Below are positions 58,607 through 64,000 of a DNA stretch of 64,000 bases, one piece after another. Source of the stretch: CAZBDU01 sp964490725 (GTDB taxonomy: Bacteria > Spirochaetota > Spirochaetia > SZUA-6 > DRHE01); the NCBI GenBank assembly GCA_964490725.1, contig CAZBDU010000001.1, forward strand, positions 149,159 through 213,158, written 5' to 3'. Position 1 is the first letter of the stretch, and every line of letters starts with the position of its first letter. The notes below the pieces were generated by a model. The model worked only from the letters and a program-made list of their open reading frames with translations, was not told where the DNA came from and searched no databases. Position numbers and translations under genes: made by a program.

Positions 58607-60436
58607 TCACGGTCTCTCCTCCCGGTGGTCCTCCTGCCTGCCGTTCTGCAGGCCCTTGAGCTTCTCCAGCAGCGTCGCGGCCTGCGGGAGGCCCACTCCG
58701 CAGGCCTCGCGAAGCGCCTCCGCGCTCGAGGAGGCGATGGCTTCCAGGCTGCCGTAGCGCTCCAGCAGCCGGCGGCTGCGCACTTTTCCGAACCCGGGCA
58801 CGCTCTCCAGCACCGAGGTGTTGAGCTGGACGGCCCGCACCTTCTTGTGGAAGGTCGTGGCAAAGCGATGCGCCTCGTCCCGAACCGCCTGCAGAAGCCT
58901 GAGCGCCGCGGAAGTCTCCGGCAGGACCAGCGGCTCCGGACGGTCGGGCAGGTACAGCTCTTCGTTGCGTTTGGCCAGTCCCACCACCGGAATTCCCGAG
59001 ACCTCCAGGGCCTCCAGAACCCCGCAGGCCGCGCTGACCTGGCCTCTGCCGCCGTCGATCAGGATCAGGTCCGGCAGCCGGCCTCCCTCGTTGAGCTGCC
59101 GGGCGTAGCGGCGGGCCACGACCTCGCGGATGGCCTCGAAATCGTCGATCCTTCCGTTCAGGGAGCGGATGTGGTAGTGGCGGTACTCGCTCCTGCGCGG
59201 CCGGCCTTCGCTGAAGCTGACCAGCGAGGCCACCGTCTGGCGCCCCGCAAGATGAGCGATATCGAAGCCCTCGATGCGGTGCGGCGCGACCGCCAGGCCC
59301 AGAACCTGCTGCAGCCCTTCCAGCCCCTCCCGGGGCACCTGCTCCCCCTGTTCCAGGCTGTGCCGGGAGATCTCCGCTGCCATGGAGACCAGCCGGGCGT
59401 GTCTTCCCTTCTTGGGGTAGCGGACCTGGATGGCGTGGCCGGTCAGGTCGGCCAGCAGCCGCTCCAGCGCCCGGGGCTGCGCCGCATCGGCGGAATCGGG
59501 CAGGTACAGCACTCTCGGTGCGGCGTTCTTGCCGCCGTAGTAGCGGGCCAGAAACTCCGGCAGAAACTCCGCCTCCCCGGAGTAGCTCTCCATCCGGAAC
59601 ACGTCGCGGCCCACCAGCCTGCCGTCCCGCATCAGCAGCACCGTCATCTGCACGGCGGTGCCGGCGTTCCAGTAGCCCACGTAATCCCTGGCCTCATCGC
59701 GGAAATCCACCACCTTCTGTTCCACTGCCAGGGACTCCACCGCCTGGATGCGGTCGCGGTAGACGGCCGCCTTCTCGAAGGACAGCGCCGCTGCGGCTGC
59801 CTGCATCCTGGACTTCAGCTCCCGCAGCAGCTCCTCGGTGCGTCCCGAGAGCAGGAGCCGCACCTGCTCCACTCGCTGCAGGTACTCCTCCCGGCCGATC
59901 TTTCCGGCGCAGACGCCGCTGCACCGGCCGATGTGGTAGTAGAAGCAGGGTTTGCCGCCGGGCCGGATGGGACCCTTGCACTTGCGCAGCGGAAAGAGGC
60001 GGTCCACGAGATTGAGGTACAGGTCGATGGTGCCGACGTGGGGGAAAGGTCCGAAGTACCGGGAGCCGTCCAGGACGATCCGGCGCGTACGGAAGACCCG
60101 GGGATACTCCTCGGCGGTCAGGCGGATCACCGGGTAGCTCTTGCCGTCCTTGAGGTTGATATTGTACCTGGGCTTCCAGTTCTTGATGAGGTTGTTTTCC
60201 AGCAGCAGGGCCTCGGTCTCGCTTCCGGTCACGATTATCTCGAAGTCCCGCATCCTGGCCAGCAGGTGACGGGTCTTCACGTCGGGCTCACCGGTGAAGT
60301 AGGAGCGGACCCGGCTGCGCAGGTTCTTGGCCTTGCCGACATAGATCACCCGTCCCCGGCCGTCCTTCATCAGGTAGACGCCCGGCTGGAGGGGAAGCTC
60401 TGAAGCCTTGTCGGCCAGAGGCCTGTGCCCGTTCAT
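58607..60436 (-). CDS. uvrC: UvrABC endonuclease subunit C
   Basis: 609 residues. GIY-YIG nuclease domain at the N-terminus (LPLQPGVYLMKDGRGRVIYV, GKAKNLRSRVRSYF), the four-Cys cluster (RKCKGP ... CFYYHIGRCSGVCAG), the UvrB-binding UVR motif in EKAAVYRDRIQAVE, the RNase H-like 5' incision domain (RIEGFDIAHLAGRQTVASLV; PDLILIDGGRGQVSAA) and C-terminal double helix-hairpin-helix (LESVPGFGKVRSRRLLERYG). Makes both incisions in nucleotide excision repair. ATG 60436 has GAGG upstream; GTG 60445 is in frame. Confidence 0.96.
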   Translation of the reverse strand: MNGHRPLADKASELPLQPGVYLMKDGRGRVIYVGKAKNLRSRVRSYFTGEPDVKTRHLLARMRDFEIIVTGSETEALLLENNLIKNWKPRYNINLKDGKSYPVIRLTAEEYPRVFRTRRIVLDGSRYFGPFPHVGTIDLYLNLVDRLFPLRKCKGPIRPGGKPCFYYHIGRCSGVCAGKIGREEYLQRVEQVRLLLSGRTEELLRELKSRMQAAAAALSFEKAAVYRDRIQAVESLAVEQKVVDFRDEARDYVGYWNAGTAVQMTVLLMRDGRLVGRDVFRMESYSGEAEFLPEFLARYYGGKNAAPRVLYLPDSADAAQPRALERLLADLTGHAIQVRYPKKGRHARLVSMAAEISRHSLEQGEQVPREGLEGLQQVLGLAVAPHRIEGFDIAHLAGRQTVASLVSFSEGRPRRSEYRHYHIRSLNGRIDDFEAIREVVARRYARQLNEGGRLPDLILIDGGRGQVSAACGVLEALEVSGIPVVGLAKRNEELYLPDRPEPLVLPETSAALRLLQAVRDEAHRFATTFHKKVRAVQLNTSVLESVPGFGKVRSRRLLERYGSLEAIASSSAEALREACGVGLPQAATLLEKLKGLQNGRQEDHREERP

Positions 60437-60456
60437 GTTGAACACCTCGACATCCG

Positions 60457-60464
60457 AATATAAT
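60457..60464. promoter_or_regulatory. Overlapping divergent -10 elements, uvrC and the LamG-FnIII gene
   Basis: TATAAT on the plus strand (60459-60464) and TATATT on the minus strand (60457-60462) share four bases. The plus-strand -35 would be TTGAAC at 60438-60443 (15-base spacing, short); the minus-strand -35 is weak. Only one of the two genes can be transcribed at a time from this site. Confidence 0.45.
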
Positions 60465-60477
60465 GTATAGAAGAATT

Positions 60478-61971
60478 GTGAAAAATAGAAAGCTCGCCGC
60501 GGCCATGGTGACCCTACTCCTCTCGACGAGCCTGTTGCCTGGCCTGGACCAGGAGCTCGTGCTGGGACGGGCCGACCGCTGGCAGGATCTCAGCCGCCTG
60601 GACAGGGTCGCGCTGCGGCCGGGCCGCTGGGGGTCGTTGGATGCGGTTCTCAAGGACGATCTCTACCAGCCGGCGGCGGACACGGACCTTCTGATCCATT
60701 TCGATACCCTTCCCCTCGCGGACCAGGCCGGCCACTACCAGGTGGAGGAGCAGGACCTGCTGCTCTCCCGGGAGGTGACCGCCATTGGGGAGGCGAGCGG
60801 CGGCTTTGCCAGCACCATGAACGGAGTGCGGCTGCGCGCGGCGGCCGGGGCCCTGCTGCATCGGGGCGCGGTGTGGGCTGATTTCAGCATCGAGCTGTGG
60901 CTGCGCCCCAGTCTCCTGGGAGACGGGGAAGAGGTGCTGAGCTGGGTGGGATCGCGCTGGCAGGACGGCCAGATCCTTCCGCAGCGCATCACCTGCACGG
61001 TGCAGGACCGCCGGCTGATCTGGCAGTTCGACAACTTCTTCACCCGACCGACGGGCGCCCCCGGCTCCTTCCGCCTGGAGGGGATCACCAGGCTCATCCC
61101 GCGTCAGTGGCACCATCATCTGGTCCGCTACGACAGCACCACCGGTCTGCTGGAGTATGCCGTGGACGGCCTTCCGGAGGCTACCGCCTACGCCACCGAC
61201 AGCGGGCGTGTGGACGGCGCTCTGCTCGTGCCCGCGGTGGGGCAGGCCAGCACCGGCGAGCTGCGGTTGGGCCGGCGGTACACCGGCTTCATGGACGAGC
61301 TGCGCATCAGCCGCAAAGCCGTCACCAACCCGGTGCTGCATCGCTATGCAGGACGGATCGGCACGGGCATCAGCAGGACCTTCGACCTGGGCTACACGGG
61401 CACCTCCGTGAAGACGATCCAGGCGGTGTACGATACTCCGGCCAACTCGGCGGTTTACTTCTACTATCGCCTCTCCGATCGTCCGCCCACGGCGGAGGAC
61501 TCGCCGCCGTGGCGGCAGTTTGCCCCCGGCGCCGCGCTGGAAGGGGTGCGGGGACGGTATCTGTCGCTCATGTTCGAGCTCTATCCGGACGGAACACGGG
61601 AGCGCAGTCCCTCGCTCTCCGAGCTGCGGGTGGTCTACCAGCCGGACCTGCCGCCGGCCCCACCGACGGGATTGTACGCCGAGGCCGGTGACGGGAGCGT
61701 GCACCTGTACTGGCATTCGGTGAACGAACAGGACGTACGCGGATATCGGGTCTACTATGGAGAGGGTCCGGGCAACTACCATGGAGCGGAGGCCCAGCAG
61801 GGGGCCTCCCCGATCGACGTGGGAGAGAGCACCGACCTGGAGATCAGCGGACTGGAAAATGGCAAGCTCTACTACTTCTCCGTCGTCGCCTACGACGCCG
61901 GCGAGCCTCCTCACCAGAGTCTGTTCGCCCGTGAGGTGAGCGCCAGACCTTCGGCGCTGTTCGGACGGTAG
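60478..61971 (+). CDS. Exported LamG-like/fibronectin type III protein
   Basis: About 497 residues from a GTG (the upstream ATG at 60463 lies inside the -10). Signal peptide KNRKLAAAMVTLLLSTSLLP. Residues about 100-300 form a LamG/concanavalin-like jellyroll (FASTMNGVRLRAAAGALLHR, DFSIELWLRPSLLGDGEEVL, RQWHHHLVRYDSTTGLLEYA, GFMDELRISRKAVTNPVLHR); about 400-495 a fibronectin type III domain (GLYAEAGDGSVHLYWHSVNE, YRVYYGEGPGNY, LENGKLYYFSVVAYDAGEP). The combination suggests an exported carbohydrate- or matrix-binding protein. Exact function unknown. The TPR gene follows after 12 bases. Confidence 0.75.
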   Translation: MKNRKLAAAMVTLLLSTSLLPGLDQELVLGRADRWQDLSRLDRVALRPGRWGSLDAVLKDDLYQPAADTDLLIHFDTLPLADQAGHYQVEEQDLLLSREVTAIGEASGGFASTMNGVRLRAAAGALLHRGAVWADFSIELWLRPSLLGDGEEVLSWVGSRWQDGQILPQRITCTVQDRRLIWQFDNFFTRPTGAPGSFRLEGITRLIPRQWHHHLVRYDSTTGLLEYAVDGLPEATAYATDSGRVDGALLVPAVGQASTGELRLGRRYTGFMDELRISRKAVTNPVLHRYAGRIGTGISRTFDLGYTGTSVKTIQAVYDTPANSAVYFYYRLSDRPPTAEDSPPWRQFAPGAALEGVRGRYLSLMFELYPDGTRERSPSLSELRVVYQPDLPPAPPTGLYAEAGDGSVHLYWHSVNEQDVRGYRVYYGEGPGNYHGAEAQQGASPIDVGESTDLEISGLENGKLYYFSVVAYDAGEPPHQSLFAREVSARPSALFGR

Positions 61972-61983
61972 GGATCTGCGGCG

Positions 61984-64000
61984 ATGAAAGCAATGACCGT
62001 CAAGGAATCCCTGGCCAGGGCCAGCACTGCCTTCCGGATGGGAGAGTACTCCCTGGCGGAGCAGCTGCTCCAGCGGGTGGTGGAGAAGAAGCCCCGCATG
62101 GCCGGCGCATACAATTTCCTGGGCAACGTCTACCAGCGTCAGGGGGACTTCGGCTCGGCGATCCGCATGTTCCACAAGGCCATCGAGCTGAAAGGGGACT
62201 ACGCGGAGGCGTACAACAATCTGGGCGTGACGCTGAAGGGGATCGGGCGGCTCCAGGAGGCGGTCTCCGCCTTTACCAGGGCGCTGCAGATAGCCCCCGG
62301 CGGGGCTCACGTTCACTACAATCTGGGCAACGTCTTCAAGACGCTGGGCCGGCGCCAGCGGGCCATTCAGGAGTTCCGCAAGGCCCTGGAGGCCAACCCC
62401 GCCTTCGTGCCCGCCTACAACAACCTGGGCACCATGTACGAGCAGCTGGGCCGTCTGTCCGACGCCATCGCGGTCTACCAGCGAGGACTGCAGGTGGATT
62501 TCAACGAACCGAACCTGCACTACAACCTGGGGGTAGTGCAGCAGAAGGAGGGGCGCGCCGCGGAGGCCCAGGGCGAGTTCGAGCAGGCTCTCAAGGTCCG
62601 CCACGGCTGGGTGGAGGCGCTCAACAATCTGGGGGTGGTGCTTCAGCAGCAGGGCAAGACGCAGGAGGCGGTGGAGGCGTTTCGCCGCCTGCTCAGGGTG
62701 GATCCGCAGAACCTGCAGGCGCGCAACAACCTGGGAGTGGCTCTGGCAGCGCTGGGTCACCGGGACGAGGCCATCCGCTACTACCGGGATGCCCTGAAGC
62801 TGGACCCCGGCTACTTGCAGGCCGCCTCCAACCTGGGCAGCGTCTACGAAGAGAGCGGCCGGCACGCAGAGGCGCTGGAGGAGTTCGAGCGGCTGGTGGC
62901 GCGCAACCCGCAGAACCTGGAGGCGCGCTTCCGGCTGGCCAACGTCTACCTGTACCTGGATCGCGGCCAGGAGGCCCGCGCTCTGCTGGAGGACATCCTG
63001 GCGCACGCGCCGGACCATCGCGGCAGTCTGCGCGCCCTGGCGCGGCTGCATCAGCGCAGCGGGAGGCAGGAGAAGGCGCGCAAGCTCTACGATCGGCTGC
63101 GGGAGCTGGATCCGCACAGCCGGGAGGTCCACCTGGACCTGGCAGCCGTCGCCCTGGAGAAGGGGGAGCTTCCCGAAGCAGAGCGCCAGGTACGGCGCTT
63201 CCTGGAGGCAAACCCGGATCATCCGCAGGGCAGGCTCCTCCTCGGAGAGGTGTATTTCAGGCAGGGCAATCTCCGGCACGCCGCCGAGGTGTATCGGGAG
63301 GTGCTGGACGTGCACCCGGACAACGCCGAGGCCTACGAGCGCCTGGCCCAGGTCTACCGGAAGCTGAGGCAGCCGGAGAAGGCGCTGTCCACTCTGGAGA
63401 GGGTCATGACCCTGGAAGGGACGCGGGCCGACGCCGGAGACATCGACCGCCTGCGCAGCACCCTGGACGTCTACGAGGACACCATCTCCGAGATTGCCGC
63501 GGTGTACCGGCAGGAATGGGACGACAACGTCCGTCGCCTGCGGGAGCTGGGCAGGCAGCGGGAACCCGAGGAGACGCCGGAAGAGGAGCCCGACCTGGAG
63601 GGCCTGACGGCGAGTGAGACGAAGGTCCTGGTGGAAGAAGACGAAGTCCCCATCATCAACATCGGAGGCCAGGAGCCGATCCTGGCCATCCGCGAGGAGG
63701 AGGAGCGCATCGACCTCGCGGAGATAGAAGAGGCCCCGATCGCCGAAAGGCCGGTGGACATCGCCGATGAAAGCCCACCTTCGCTCATGAAGCTCCTGGA
63801 CGGTCAGACCCTTTACGAGGAGAATCCCGACTGGAGGGATTTTCAGCTTCCCCCTCATCTGGCGCAGCGCCTGGTGGGCGCCGGGGGCGGAGGCCGGGGG
63901 GGGGGTGGGGCGGCCGGAGGCGGCGGCTATCCGGCGGCCCCGCCCCAGGTTCAGGTGGTCCCGGTGCAGATGCCAGCGCCCCCGCCGGCTGCCGCAGCGC
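61984..64000 (+). CDS. Large TPR-repeat protein, 3' end beyond the window
   Basis: 672 codons are visible and the frame is open at the edge. From residue 1 to about 480 there are roughly 13-14 consecutive 34-residue TPRs with the W/Y-LG-A-Y-A-F-A-P pattern (AYNNLGVTLKGIGRLQEAVS, HYNLGNVFKTLGRRQRAIQE, AYNNLGTMYEQLGRLSDAIA). Then an acidic, Glu-rich linker (about 530-600), a short segment ending EENPDWRDFQLP, and a Gly/Pro-rich low-complexity tail starting near 63880. No signal peptide is seen, so a cytoplasmic scaffold or a protein of the gliding/TPR type is likely. Its binding partner is unknown; the adjacent exported LamG protein is the obvious candidate. Confidence 0.8.
   Translation, partial: MKAMTVKESLARASTAFRMGEYSLAEQLLQRVVEKKPRMAGAYNFLGNVYQRQGDFGSAIRMFHKAIELKGDYAEAYNNLGVTLKGIGRLQEAVSAFTRALQIAPGGAHVHYNLGNVFKTLGRRQRAIQEFRKALEANPAFVPAYNNLGTMYEQLGRLSDAIAVYQRGLQVDFNEPNLHYNLGVVQQKEGRAAEAQGEFEQALKVRHGWVEALNNLGVVLQQQGKTQEAVEAFRRLLRVDPQNLQARNNLGVALAALGHRDEAIRYYRDALKLDPGYLQAASNLGSVYEESGRHAEALEEFERLVARNPQNLEARFRLANVYLYLDRGQEARALLEDILAHAPDHRGSLRALARLHQRSGRQEKARKLYDRLRELDPHSREVHLDLAAVALEKGELPEAERQVRRFLEANPDHPQGRLLLGEVYFRQGNLRHAAEVYREVLDVHPDNAEAYERLAQVYRKLRQPEKALSTLERVMTLEGTRADAGDIDRLRSTLDVYEDTISEIAAVYRQEWDDNVRRLRELGRQREPEETPEEEPDLEGLTASETKVLVEEDEVPIINIGGQEPILAIREEEERIDLAEIEEAPIAERPVDIADESPPSLMKLLDGQTLYEENPDWRDFQLPPHLAQRLVGAGGGGRGGGGAAGGGGYPAAPPQVQVVPVQMPAPPPAAAA

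Noticed and set aside
60438..60490. SOS (LexA) operator in front of uvrC
   Set aside because: No inverted repeat of the known SOS types could be recognised; uvrC may still be damage-inducible.
60514..63858. 1114-codon open frame on the minus strand opposite the LamG and TPR genes
   Set aside because: It is the opposite strand of two clear genes in a GC-rich genome, has no domains, and its composition is a mirror of the TPR repeats.

Overview
The window is a 64 kb piece of a GC-rich bacterial chromosome (hand counts of single lines give about 57-68% G+C), densely packed with ordinary chromosomal genes and without phage, insertion-sequence or CRISPR signals. The gene set points to the phylum Spirochaetota, outside Borrelia and Treponema pallidum in base composition: an archaeal/eukaryote-type prolyl-tRNA synthetase, a MurA with Asp in place of the catalytic Cys, a MinD-like ATPase beside a FapA (DUF342) protein, HprK plus HPr without other PTS genes, a DUF2259-like secreted protein, and an Lpt system. 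This assignment is inferred from gene content only; no rRNA is present.

Layout. 1-9.3 kb: shikimate kinase (partial), GT2 glycosyltransferase converging on galU, a DAACS-type symporter, an outer-membrane-like protein, a lipoprotein coupled to proS, a DUF2259-like protein, a membrane protein and a CTP-type lipid kinase. 9.5-15.2 kb, minus strand: a probable operon of small membrane protein, MinD/FlhG-like ATPase, giant FapA protein, lgt. 15.3-18.6 kb: ctpA, yjbQ, rsmE, divergent wecG-like gene. 18.7-24.6 kb: fxsA, an HTH-less sigma-54 activator, a secreted protein, trmJ, then a four-gene operon STAS-zinc ribbon / YbjN / PspA / pseudo-receiver winged-helix regulator, and a convergent single-domain response regulator. 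24.7-28.5 kb: divergent hppA (K+-dependent type) and a sodium:solute symporter.

28.5-34.4 kb is an accessory sugar-type ABC transporter operon of visibly lower GC whose second gene is a fusion of three RidA domains. 34.5-40.9 kb: two membrane proteins with LptF/LptG-like topology, a TerB-DnaJ protein, murA, a lipoprotein, and a tRNA-Leu(CAG) with its own promoter and terminator. 41-44.7 kb: a YmdB-like protein with a degraded active site, an RseC-like protein, cheR-cheB, and a DUF151 nuclease. 44.8-51.5 kb: pyrG-lptC-lptA-lptB, then rpoN-hpf-hprK-ptsH. 51.5-56.8 kb: DUF4390 protein, NtrY-like kinase, NtrX-like activator, lexA and holA, all tightly spaced. 56.85-64 kb: a frameshifted SnoaL-like remnant, an aldehyde dehydrogenase coupled to uvrC, and divergently a LamG/FnIII exported protein and a large TPR protein running off the end.

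How they fit together: envelope biogenesis recurs throughout (lgt, lptA/B/C, candidate lptF/G, murA, wecG-like, PspA module, lipoproteins), together with sigma-54 control (rpoN, two activators, NtrY-like kinase). The best candidates for something undescribed are the triple-RidA transporter operon, the STAS-YbjN-PspA-pseudo-receiver operon, the TPR-containing LptG-like protein, and a recurring arrangement in which the -10 element lies only 6-10 bases from the start codon, implying leaderless or nearly leaderless mRNAs.
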